A DNA stretch of 64,000 nucleotides, from positions 218,704-282,703 of the forward strand of contig CBFFRP010000132.1 of assembly GCA_965644295.1 (NCBI GenBank), given 5' to 3'. Position numbers and translations under genes: made by a program. The stretch is from Paraphysomonas bandaiensis. Lineage: Eukaryota > Chrysophyceae. Positions 50,001-60,400 of this stretch are shown piece after piece; position 1 is the first letter of the stretch; each line of letters begins with the position of its first letter. Below the pieces are notes generated by a model, which was not told the origin of the DNA, searched no databases, and saw only the letters and a program-made list of their open reading frames with translations.

Positions 50001-51065
50001 CTTCAGTTCATGTTGCAGCCTTAGAGCTTCTTCACGTTTCTGCCTCTCGGCTTCAGCTCTAGCCTTCTCTTCCTCTTGCTGCCTCACAGCATCTGCTTCT
50101 TCCTTCAGCCTTTCGGATTCAGCTCTAGCTTTCGCCTCCTCCTGTTTTCTTAGAGCATCTGCTTCTTGCTCCTGCCTCTCGGCTTCAGCTCTAGCCTTCG
50201 CCTCCTCTTCTTGCTTCTTTTGTTCTTGTTGCAGCCTTAGAGCTTCTTCACGTTTCTGCCTCTCGGCTTCAGCTCTAGCCTTTGCTTTCTCTTCCTTCTT
50301 CTTCTTTTGCTGTCTCAGAGATTCTGCTCTAGCTTTCTCTTTCTCTTCCTTCTTCTGTTGCCTTACAGCTTCAGCTCTAGCTTTCGCCTCCTCCTGTTGT
50401 CTTAGAGCTTTCGCATCTTGCTCCTGCCTCTCGGCTTCAGCTCTAGCCTTCGCCTCCTCTTCCTGCTTCTTCTGTTCATGTTGTCTCAGGGCATCTGCCT
50501 CTTGCTCCTGCCTCTCGGCTTCAGCTCTAGCATTCTCTTCCTCCTGTTGTCTCAGAACTTCTGCTTCTTCTTTCTGCCTCTCGGCTTCAGCTCTAGCTTT
50601 CGTCATCTCGTCTTTCTTCTTCTCTTCCTCTTGCTCTGTCAAAATATCTGGTTCTTTGTCAAAAACATTTCCCCCTTTTTGAACCTCATTCTGGCTCTTA
50701 TAAACTGTCTCGTCGCTTACTAAATGATCACTAGCCTTGCGTGTCCTCTTCCCATTCTTCGCTCTTGCTGCACTGGAAGGCGTACGAGACGACAAAGACA
50801 TTGTTTTAGATGGAGTCGAAGGTGTGTCCATAGTGGTATCTACACTGGGAGTGGAGTTGAAATCATCACATTTCGAAACTGTTTCATCAGGTCTGGATTG
50901 AGTGGCCTCTTCCACCTTACAGTTGCTGCTATCGTCATAGTGAACATCATCTCCTTCAGCGACTGCTGCGTCCATCTGAGCCTCAAATTCCTCACTCATT
51001 TTCTTAACGTTCTTAATGGCTTCTCCTACCATCCCAGACATATTAACGCCCAGTGCGCCCCACAT
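47066..51065 (-). CDS. TMF1: TMF1-type golgin, seven exons, 1230 aa
   Basis: Golgin of the TATA-element modulatory factor family, a long Golgi coiled-coil tether. Exons 51065-49032, 48982-48811, 48753-48562, 48510-48070, 48013-47543, 47494-47394 and 47347-47066; phases agree at all six introns. Diagnostic parts: the central TTPLLRQITTLQETLRLKSD block, the matching TMF SATxPLLRQIExLQ motif, and the C-terminal coiled-coil (LADLRGKNDALLVLLGEKEE ... IQDMQDMKSLYRTEIEKLL) that aligns with the Rab6-binding TMF C-terminus. The N-terminus has a disordered acidic/Ser region; residues about 150-445 are a Lys/Glu/Ala/Gln-rich helix made of repeated KARAEAERQ units. Human TMF1 is 1093 aa, so the extra length lies in that repeat helix. 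Confidence 0.9.
49740..50620 (-). repeat. Coding heptad-type repeat in TMF1 exon 1
   Basis: Imperfect units of about 30-70 bp encode variants of EEAKARAEAERQxxEADALRxQ. Larger blocks (about 220-300 bp) recur almost exactly: 49760-49980 resembles 50060-50280. The encoded segment is predicted to be an uninterrupted charged single helix or coiled coil. Confidence 0.85.
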
Positions 51066-51250
51066 GATCTTATATACTTAGCAGGGACAGGGGTACACCT
51101 GGGTCAAGCTATTCTACTCTCCCGACAATCAATACGGCTGTTTTCCCCCTAGTGAGAGCCGAAGATGTCTATAGTCCAGTATAATTATGACACGATTTAA
51201 CGGACGGGCCGATTGTAACTATAGATGAACACTCAGTGCAGTGTGTTACT

Positions 51251-51285
51251 GTGCTGTGCTGTGCTGTGCTGTGCTGTGCTGTGCT
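51251..51285. repeat. (GTGCT)7 microsatellite
   Basis: Seven exact 5-bp units in the TMF1-POP1 divergent intergenic region. Confidence 0.9.
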
Positions 51286-51317
51286 GTATATTTCATGCGG
51301 CATATATCTACATACCC

Positions 51318-51330
51318 GTATACGGTATAC
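51318..51330. promoter_or_regulatory. Paired GTATAC palindrome
   Basis: GTATAC at 51318-51323 and 51325-51330, separated by one G, roughly midway between the TMF1 (-) and POP1 (+) start codons. Confidence 0.45.
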
Positions 51331-51609
51331 CATATATTGAAATGTGATCCGTAGTGATTCGGCATGGACAATTTTACATTTTGCAGAGCAATTCTTTCGA
51401 AAAAATATGCATTCGTTTGATTTCAGTGCTATTTTTCTGTGTGCTGTATATTTTATGACGTAAAAATGATCATGTAAAAAAGTTAGGAGTAAATGTACGG
51501 TGTTTGAGTGACCTCTGAAGTGATAGTATGAAAGAAGTGAGGAAGTGGCAAAGACTGAAGGGTTCAATTAGTCGTCAGCGAATATTCGTGTTGTCCAATC
51601 AGCTGCTCG

Positions 51610-54258
51610 ATGGACCTGGTCACTCCTAATCTAGTGATATCCAGCTACTTTAATGTGAGACTGTCTGTATATGCGTGTGTAGAGATCCATATATGGGTGT
51701 CTCATTGTCTGTTAAGAGCATAACTACATCCCCCTCATATCATTTTATCACAGGAGCGTTATGATGATATTCAAAGACTCCGAAGTAAACTGCGAAGCAT
51801 GTCTAATAAACGCAAGCTTGATGATGGCCCGCCTGAGAGGCGCTGCAGTCGACGTCGAACAGGAAGTTATCGCAAGTTTCGCATTAATAGGAATGCATTG
51901 AGATTACTGGAGAGACACAACAAGGCCAATCATAGGGATAGGGATGATAAGTGGTGTCGAGAGTATCGAAGAAGAAGATCTCAACTGGTTGCTCGTCAAG
52001 GGACCAGCTCTGGTCATGCTGTGGTTGATGCTCTCTGGCTGCCAACACATTTATGGCATACGAAAAGATTTCAAATGAAAAAGCAATGGAATTTCATATT
52101 ACCTCAAAAATCAGCTGCTAGAGGACAGAAGTTCGTGTGGGAAAAGATGCGAAATGGGAGTGTGGTGCACGATGCATCGTACATCAGACCAATTCAAGTG
52201 GAAGGGAACACTGAAGTAATTATTGGCGTGCTTCAGGCACTCATGGTACGCACACATCGAATATATGAACGCAGCTTATAGTATTTTTTGTAAGGATCCT
52301 TTAAAAAAAGATTGGCAGAAAGAAATAAATATCGACGGGATCTGTGAGCAGAAGGTAGGGCCTATTGTGTGCTAGCGTATGTTGTGTTCATTACTCCACG
52401 CTTCAGGTCTGCTTTTATAAGGCCAATAGTTTTCCGTCGCAATGTATCGGTCCTGTTATATTGCACTTTCATCCATCTGTACTTGATAGAGACAGTAATC
52501 ATTCCAAGGTAATACTTTTTTACCTAAGACTTTTTTTTGACTCAGTGACAGCTATGGGTGTGGTGTCATCCGTCCATTTATGACGACGTGTTCGGTGAGT
52601 TGGTGTCAGGAGTTGACTCCTTGGGAGCTGGTGAGGAGCCTTCTGCTACTGTCGAATCACTTTCTAGTCAACTTTGTCGATTTTCGATAATTGGATCGCT
52701 ATCTGCGACAGTGCTGCAGCGTGTATTGGTACCAGCCACGCTGCCCTGCAATGCACAGGGAACACCAATGGGTGAAAATGGTGACTTCTTCTTGGAGCTT
52801 CTGAATAGCCCCGCAGTGGGGGCTGTGTGGAAACATGGCCATGTGTTGGGATTAGACGTGATTGACTGTAGAGAGCTTAAATACTCTACTTCAGGTAAGA
52901 CAGATGTCCGGGAGGAAAACCCCTATAAGAGATGGGACAAAACCAGCGATATATCGGATCCTCGTCACAGTAGCGCCCTACCAGGACAATCTCAATGGCT
53001 GAAGTGGCCAGAGACTGCGCCCATGTCGGGTTTATATTCCGAGTTGTGTCGCAAGCAGTGTACTGAAGAGATGATTTCAACTAGTGCACTAAACGCACAT
53101 AGACATAAACAAAGAGAGAGTGCGTGGACACTTCCCACCGGTGTACGAGGGGACGCCAGTGGCACATGGACTGCAACTGGTACACCCAAATCACAAGAAA
53201 GTTGTAAAACTTCTGTTCAAACACGTAATGTGTTCCCTATACTTTTGGTTCGTAATCACGGGTCTTCTTTATGCTCTGAGCCTCAGGGTAGTGTGCTCCC
53301 ACGAAAATCAACGTCTTACGGTCACAAATGGCCACACAAACGTATGAAATCTGCTGCTGGTGTCCTGCCGAGTTCGTACTGTGGGTGGGATATCATTGCT
53401 CCGGCAGCGTGGGCTTGTGTGTTGTGGCAAGCGTTAACATACGCCGGTGCTTGCGCAGTTGGTCAAGACGAAATGAACCTGATCTACACCGCTTCGAAAA
53501 TCCCTGCATTCCCCAGAGATTACCCTGATACCAAAGCAGGGTTGCAGTATTGGAAAGAGCTGGAAAAATCTCTTAACAATCTTAGAAGCAAACGACCAAG
53601 TAGGAAAAAGTTGATTAAAAAGACAGGAGAGGACGCTATATTCCGTGATTTTTTTAGTCTTGTATCTCACAGAGATGGCGAGTACCAACTTGTTCAAATT
53701 CGTAACCCAGAGTATGTTGCCCCATTTCTTCCACCCGTAGTGTTGTCACGGACTAGTATGCGATTCGTACAGCCCGATCGCCTGGTGGAAATGAATAGTC
53801 CGGATGAAGGTACTAGAGACAGTTGTACGGCGACACTTTCTCTTCCTTTTCCAACTGTAATCAGAGTATTCATCACCTGCACAGGACGGGGTGTACCTCA
53901 AAGTGGAGCAGCTTTGTATCAGCCTCTGCTATCTGATTATGAAGCATGGGTGAAGCACAAGAATAATAAAGACACCAATACGACTGCACATGGCCGCAGA
54001 CTTGCAGATTGGTGGGGCGATAGAGCCCAGGCATGTGATGATGACAGAAATGTTATTGGCTATGTGACGTCGGCGTGTGGTTTGACACATATCAGTGATA
54101 CTAGAATAGCGATCGGATTTTGTGAAGCTTTAGCATTGAAACGTCTACTTTATGCGTCGTGCGAAAGAGTAGTCGGCAGTGGCAGTTTGTTGATACTATA
54201 TCGCAATAGTTTGTCTGAGTGGTTCAGACCTGCCCTACTAGAAATTCACGTGTTTTAA
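51610..54258 (+). CDS. POP1: POP1, protein subunit of RNase P and RNase MRP, five exons
   Basis: Scaffold protein binding the RNA of RNase P (tRNA 5' processing) and RNase MRP (rRNA processing). Exons 51610-51654, 51754-52245, 52295-52354, 52407-52508 and 52552-54258 give 801 aa (yeast about 875, human 1024). The short first exon (MDLVTPNLVISSYFN) was chosen by phase and position. Seen: the basic region (ERRCSRRRTGSYRKFRINRN), the POP1 signature LPTHLWHTKRFQMKKQW, LWVWCHPSIYDDV, GWDIIAPAAWACVLWQALTY, the POPLD-like FPRDYPDTKAGLQYWKELEK, and the C-terminal GFCEALALKRL. It runs convergently into tail-repeat copy 7 downstream. Confidence 0.93.
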
Positions 54259-55209
54259 TAATAATTTGTCTCCTATACTTCGAAGCTGTTCTGAAGGATG
54301 CATTGATATGACTAACTACGTATAGTTTCCTATTGTCGGTTGCTTGGTAGTTTCGAACAGGATATCTAAACTGTGGCAGAAGACTTAAATATAGTTTATA
54401 CAAATAGCAACACACTCTCATTGACGCGAAATCAATGTGAATGAAAATGAAAATTATTTTATTCGCTCCAGTTTAGGACATAGTGTATAGGTACTAAGTA
54501 CTGATGTTTCAAGAAGATGCAACAGTGAATGTCTCATAATTAGTAATTAGCAATAGGCATGTAAGAGTCAGAACTAACTAGTAGTACTTAACTCTGATAT
54601 CCTAATGTTTAGCGCTACGAAAGCTGCTTTGCGTCACTGCAAGTACCAAGTGCGACCACTTTCGCTCTCTGTCCTTAAGGTGAACTAGCCCAGATGCTTG
54701 ACTTCAGCAGGCAGCCCAATATACCACAGATGCCGTTGACGTGGGCCCATTCCCGGATTTCTGTTTATAATAGTCAACAAGGCCCAAAGGTGTCTGCACC
54801 AGAAATGACACTTATTAGCGTCCCTTGTATCATATTGAATGTCTGATTATTAAAAAGCGCAAGCTTGTGCGTTGTCGCGACCAACCTAACAACTCGCGCG
54901 ACACTCTAAGACTCTAAGCATATATTATGACTCTCAACTCTGGTTACTATTGCATGCACGAGACCGACAAGTGCTCAACTATACAACACGATTAGTTAGC
55001 TACGTGGGCATACGACGAGTTGTGTGTTTTAGCCGGATCATACGCTTCTGCCCAATCTACTTGTCTTAACACACAAACAACTTGCGGTCGGTGTCTTCGG
55101 CATAATAATCTATATTATGTCTCCTGTATAATATGCGGCAGATCATTAGGACCCTCTTCAAGGTGGTATTTTCACAGCAGCAGGTAGTCTGGAGGGGAGA
55201 GTAGAGTAG
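54259..55209. other. Intergenic region and possible 5' UTR of the large retrotransposon
   Basis: Holds tail-repeat copy 7 (54520-54850). From about 54850 the composition begins to resemble the retrotransposon, but its 5' end cannot be placed. Confidence 0.5.
54520..54850 (-). repeat. Tail-repeat family, copy 7 (long form)
   Basis: On the minus strand: TTTGGGCCTTGTTGACTATT ... GTCAAGCATCTGGGCTAGTTC ... GAGCGAAAGTGGTCGCAC, then the tail with GCAGCTTTCGTAGCGCTAAA to CTATTGCTAATTAC. It shares its 5' body with copies 3 and 5. Confidence 0.8.
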
Positions 55210-55404
55210 CTCCAGCGCCTGTCCTCCCACGGTCACAAGCGGTCTGAGTTGGGGTTTCCCATTCAACCCCCTACCCCCCAAGACATCGCTACCTTCAGGG
55301 CAGCCAAGGATGCACGAACGTGTTCAGACTTACCCGCTCCCACAGCGAGTAGGGTAGTCCGAGCGTTCGACCTAGGCAGACCTGGGTACGAAGTCCGACA
55401 GGGC

Positions 55405-56730
55405 ATGGGAGCGAATGTTACCGCTGACTCATGTATGTACTCCTCCCCTCTATGCTTTGACCTCCATGTAGAAACGGGCACATCAGTCGATGACAAAGGC
55501 CTCCTTCGGACCGAACGCCGACATGTCCAGATATCACTTTTCCGAACGCCACGAGAACTCTTCGTGGGTCGCACCAAGGATGAGCCCTCGCTGATACCAG
55601 TGGCGGCTATATATGGGCTACATGCAGACTCAGCGCACACCAGACCTGCACATGCCTTTAGGTTACGAAACACGCTGGATATGCTTCTCCGAACGGGAGG
55701 TTTCCCCACGCCACCTCTATACGAAGTATTCTGGACTCTAACACACTATAGAGGCAAGACTCGAGCCACTGATAAAACATATAGGTTCTATCAGATTCTA
55801 TTACTCCACGATCCCATTCACGATCAGGATCTAAGAGCTAAATTCTATAAAGCACTCTTCAATAATGAAATAGGAGGACATGTCGAAATCAACCTCGGCT
55901 CACTCTGTTGTAGAATGGTCAGCACTGAAACACCCACGCAAAAGCAGTCCAACTGGACACCGTCTCAAGAACTCTTCCGCATCGCTGTCTGCTCTGAAAC
56001 ACTCCTATCTCCCATCCAAGTCTGGCAAGCCTGTGAGGCTATAGGTATCCCATCCACGGACATAGAGGACATCATTTGGACCGCCCGCAACCCACTCACA
56101 AGCGGGCGCAAAGAAAAAGAACGCTTAGTTGAACAAACCTACATTTACCTGGACGACAGGAATACCAAGATCAAACTCTGTTGGGAAATCTCACGCACAG
56201 GTATCGTGCCTTTACTGCGCAAAGCTCTGGGTGACGAAACTCTAAGGCTCCTCTATCACACCATAGCAGTCCCCCCTGGCCTCCCTACTCAGCGGTTTCT
56301 ATACGGCCTCCATAAGGCCACAGACACAGCAACAAACGCCCCTCCCATAATACCGCCTCCAACGTCCCTTCAACCCTTCGGTCCAACTGTTGCTCCACAA
56401 ATGCAGACCGATACACCGCGATCGTACACTCCCAAACGACAGCGACAGATGGACACATCCCCATCAACAGAGCCAGCACCAGCTCCCACCTGCCCAGAGC
56501 TCTGCGAAATAGCTCTACACATCGCTTCAGATCTTGTACCTCTGTCAAAAATCCATGCCATCCTCGCGCAAATGGAAAACGCGGTTGCAGCTCTCTATGA
56601 GATCGATGCTGGGGCGACTCTCACGGTACTTGATTACTATAAAAACAAGGTAGATCACAGTATCCCAGAAAGGTCCTCAGAAGAACACTCTCGGGTGGAC
56701 TCGGACATCTTCGGCTCCGACTCCAACTGA
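55405..56730 (+). CDS. Retrotransposon first frame (ORF1-like), unknown domain
   Basis: The frame is open from 55210. The first ATG is 55405, giving 441 aa; upstream in-frame codons (including a TTG at 55249) also read like protein, so the true start is uncertain. The product has mixed alpha/beta-like sequence (LCFDLHVETGTSV, HVQISLFRTPRELFV, RLVEQTYIYLDDRNTKIKLC) and a Pro/Thr-rich basic linker at about residues 330-370 (PKRQRQMDTSPS). No CCHC knuckle or RRM is evident. Position before the polyprotein suggests an ORF1p-type nucleic-acid chaperone, which is inference. It ends in ...SDSN TGA CTC, and the same frame continues beyond the stop as the next coding block. Confidence 0.7.
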   Translation: MGANVTADSCMYSSPLCFDLHVETGTSVDDKGLLRTERRHVQISLFRTPRELFVGRTKDEPSLIPVAAIYGLHADSAHTRPAHAFRLRNTLDMLLRTGGFPTPPLYEVFWTLTHYRGKTRATDKTYRFYQILLLHDPIHDQDLRAKFYKALFNNEIGGHVEINLGSLCCRMVSTETPTQKQSNWTPSQELFRIAVCSETLLSPIQVWQACEAIGIPSTDIEDIIWTARNPLTSGRKEKERLVEQTYIYLDDRNTKIKLCWEISRTGIVPLLRKALGDETLRLLYHTIAVPPGLPTQRFLYGLHKATDTATNAPPIIPPPTSLQPFGPTVAPQMQTDTPRSYTPKRQRQMDTSPSTEPAPAPTCPELCEIALHIASDLVPLSKIHAILAQMENAVAALYEIDAGATLTVLDYYKNKVDHSIPERSSEEHSRVDSDIFGSDSN

Positions 56731-56877
56731 CTCCTACTGGACTGGGACACAACGAACATCAAACGTACACTCATAGAAGTGTCCGCAGCTGCTCACACGT
56801 GGTTATCCCCCAGTCCACACTTACATATCCATAGTTGGCCCTCACCTGACACAACGACCTTCGCCTGTAGCACCCAC

Positions 56878-57441
56878 ATGCGTCCACCACGTAAACCGCC
56901 AGACAAACAGTCGAGATCCACCAGTGTACATCCCACGAAAAGGCACCAAGGACCGCACTTTTCCTGTGATAATAGTGGTGATGGACCACGAAAACGGCCG
57001 GCCTCGACACAACGTAAGCGAAACAACCTCCGGCGGCTCAGTCGCAAACGAACTCTGCAACAATTTCGTGAAGGAACAATCCAGTCCCTCCCTCCACACA
57101 TACAACGTCAACAGACACGAAACAAGCTCCGCATCCGTGCCCACAACAAGCAAGCATGGCGAGAGCATTTACAACACCTGGCACAACAGTGTGTAGACAC
57201 ACACAACATCGTGACCACTCCTATACCTGACACAGCACCCACAGCTGTTACAGCACCCCCCGTCCAGAAGACTCCACACATACTATTTGCCTCCCTCCGC
57301 CCACAGTGGAGGACGAACAAGAGAGAACAATCACTGACACAAGTGTACTGCCTCAACTATTTGTGCCGCACCCTCTGCCAGCTGCCTTCACGGACCCCGG
57401 ACTGCAGAATTGGTCCTTCTACTCGCCCAGCGGTCTGTTAG
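56878..57441 (+). CDS. Retrotransposon basic linker frame
   Basis: Same reading phase as the preceding frame, separated from it only by the TGA at 56728-56730 and a 49-codon stretch without ATG. From the ATG at 56878 it encodes 187 aa, very Arg/Lys/Gln-rich in the middle (KRNNLRRLSRKRTLQQF, RQQTRNKLRIRAHNKQ), suggesting nucleic-acid binding. Its last 211 nt (57231-57441) overlap the start of the giant frame, which lies at -1 relative to it. Because that giant frame has no ATG before 57477, the pair could be joined by a -1 ribosomal frameshift. Alternatively the split is a mutation of this copy. Confidence 0.5.
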   Translation: MRPPRKPPDKQSRSTSVHPTKRHQGPHFSCDNSGDGPRKRPASTQRKRNNLRRLSRKRTLQQFREGTIQSLPPHIQRQQTRNKLRIRAHNKQAWREHLQHLAQQCVDTHNIVTTPIPDTAPTAVTAPPVQKTPHILFASLRPQWRTNKREQSLTQVYCLNYLCRTLCQLPSRTPDCRIGPSTRPAVC

Positions 57442-60400
57442 CCATTGCCATACACGAAGAGGTGGTTCACAGTGTCATGTCCATGCTACAATCGAGGCAC
57501 GCTTTAGAACGCATAGAACAGCACCTCAGATGTTCGCTTGAGGAGGGGAAAATGCTGGTTGCACGTCACTACACACACACAGAATACAACAACACACCAA
57601 TGGAGGGCTTCTGCGGACTAGCTGCTATTGCCGCAATATACCACAAACAACCGGAGGAGGACCACTACCCGTATTTAAATCCCGATGATCCAGCCTCGAA
57701 AGCAAAACTGCTCCAAGTCATTCAGACAAGCAGGACGGTACTTAGTACCTACACGCTCGCTGAAGCCAAGATGCTTAACTTTGCATGCATCCGGAAGAAG
57801 CTCCGACAGCAGCTAACAACGTACAACAAAGCACTACGCCGCAAACGACCAACTGCTGTCGGAATACCCCCAGAGCAATGGGGCTACACAGACATCATAG
57901 CCCTCCTGGCAGAAACCCTGAGTATACGAATTCGTATCTGGCAAGATTCACCAGTGGACCTTGGCCACAACTGGGCGTACTGGTCTACCCACCATTCCTC
58001 CTTCCTTCCACAAACTCAATTCCTTCCATCTTATGATGTGTTTTGCTCCAACGACCACTTCTTCCTGGACACCAAATACCCGGTGGAGTTGGAACTACAC
58101 GCGCTACTCGAGAGAATTCCTGACCTCGTCATCATGCGTCTCCAAAATGTGTTGCAATATCATTCCAAGGGAATGCAAGGAGTACATCGTGCCAGGTCCA
58201 TCAACCATCCCTCCCACGCCCTTCAGGGGAAGGAATTCTCTTCCGATAACAGCGGTGACGGACCCAGCAAATCCACCCACACATTACCCTTACCCACTAA
58301 GGATGCCACCACACCGTATGCAACTCTATTTGACTATTTCCCAGTCAAACGGAGGCCACCTACCACCAACCCTACTCAACTGAACACCATGGGAACTCCA
58401 GCATTAGCCCCAGACGGCCCATCCTCACACTCCACTACCACTCCTGACATCAGGCCGGATGCACTGCCCAAGGACATTGCCACACACCCCCGACACTACA
58501 CAGAGGGCTGGGGTCACACGCCCTTTCACTCCGATCTGCTGAACAACTGGGTTAGATATGATGAAACCCAAACCATTGCTGCCTCCCCACAGGGAAACCT
58601 TTTAAAAGAAATATATGCACACATGCTATCCCCTGCCTGTACAGACATATGGGAAGGATTCATAGCCAAGGCTTCCAGGACGGACAACTATGATCTCATG
58701 ATATCATTCACGCTACCAGAGCACAAATTGGATACCACGCACAGCGCCCTACTAGTTGCCCAGCATCTCGCGAATGGCAACAAACCCTGGGCAGACTCCA
58801 CTCATGTTGTATCTAGGCATGTGCGGACCCTTTGCCTGACAAAGGGTATTCCCTCAACAGCCACTGTTAGTCTCCGTAAGACACTCATGCAATATGAATC
58901 CTCGACTCCACACACAGGACTACATCTAGACACGGAGGATTTCCAACTGCTACTCGATCTTCTCTCCATACCATACAGACTATGGGACGCTGTTCAACCG
59001 CACCTGGCGCCTGGTTGGGCACAGCTGTCACCATTCTCCAGACAGGCACTAACAGTGCACGCTTCTACCAACACTGTGGTAACCCATGACATCATACGCA
59101 GCCAGCATGGGTTTCACATACTCAATGCAACAAATATCCCCACCTGCATCATGCACGCTCTAACACGGACTCAGGAGCGGCTATCCTGTTTTCTACAACA
59201 CCAGACCTCCAGACAGAGCACCAATATCCTCTGGACTTCTGAGCCGTCAACTGTACCACCTATGCTACATGAGCACAGAGAGCAACAGGAACAGAGGGAA
59301 GTAATTGCAGTCTCCTTGTCACCGAGAGCTCGACGTCAACTACGACAGATGAACCCCACGGACCGTCGACAACTCAGGCTCCATATGTGCGACATGAGCA
59401 GAGTCTACCGCCTCACCCTCAGACCCTCAGCCCTTCGCACACAACAACATATCCCTAGTGATGGGTACTGCGCATACAGCACACTCTATCATCTGCACAT
59501 TCTTGCTTCAAGCAGGCGACACACTCGCTCCTGTCTGAAATTAGACCTCAAACAACGCAAGGACCGTCACACGCTAGCATCTTTCATAAATACATTAGGC
59601 ACCCAAGCGTTCGACATAATGCAACGGGAGTGCATGGCCCATCACACACTTCAGCCACTACGACATAAGTTAGATCACGCACAGGCCGCACTTTTAATAC
59701 CTACCAAAACAACATACACTACGGAAGACGACATAACTCACTGGCTCTCAGTGCGAGAAGTCCACCTTTTAGCCTCTACTATCAACCCCTGCACGACGTG
59801 GGCGCAAAATGGTAATTACCTCAGCATTGTAGGCATCCCTACTGACAAAGTAGCTTATAACATCGCATGGAAGGTGGACGAACTTAGGGACGCTATTCGT
59901 GATAACTACTACCATGTCATACTACAAGATGCTCACTACTTCCTCTTAGACCCTGCCGGTCTTTCTACTGCCCTAGACAACGCCCTACTATCTCTTGAAA
60001 ACACCTTGGCCACCAGTATACTCTCAACGGCTGACCCCATCGCTCCACCTACACTCCCCGCGGACTCAATCACGAACAACAATAGGACATCAAAGATGAC
60101 CAGCACCAGAACAACCTCGTCAAGCAGCACCAAGTTAGCACGAACAAATCGACAGATTCTGCAGGCTTCAACCCCTGGAGCACTACCATCGCACAAGAAG
60201 ATGCAGTTGAAACACGCCCAAACTGCGTTGACAAGTCGATGCCAGCCAACCCGGAAAGCCAAAAAGGTCGTAAATTACGATGAAAGTGACCAACCAACGA
60301 ACCTTCACAACTCACACCCAACCACGACCACACGAACGATCAGACCAACTCCAGCACTAGATACCACCGGCTGGGACAGGGACTGGTCAAGAAAGTTCTA

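Larger units (their letters stand above)
51066..51609. other. Divergent promoter between TMF1 and POP1
   Basis: Contains seven GTGCT units (51251-51285) and the paired GTATAC at 51318-51330. No gene is recognised. Confidence 0.55.

Noticed and set aside
55263-55709. Minus-strand frame opposite the retrotransposon first frame
   Set aside because: Antisense shadow of a GC-rich coding region, with no protein family resemblance.
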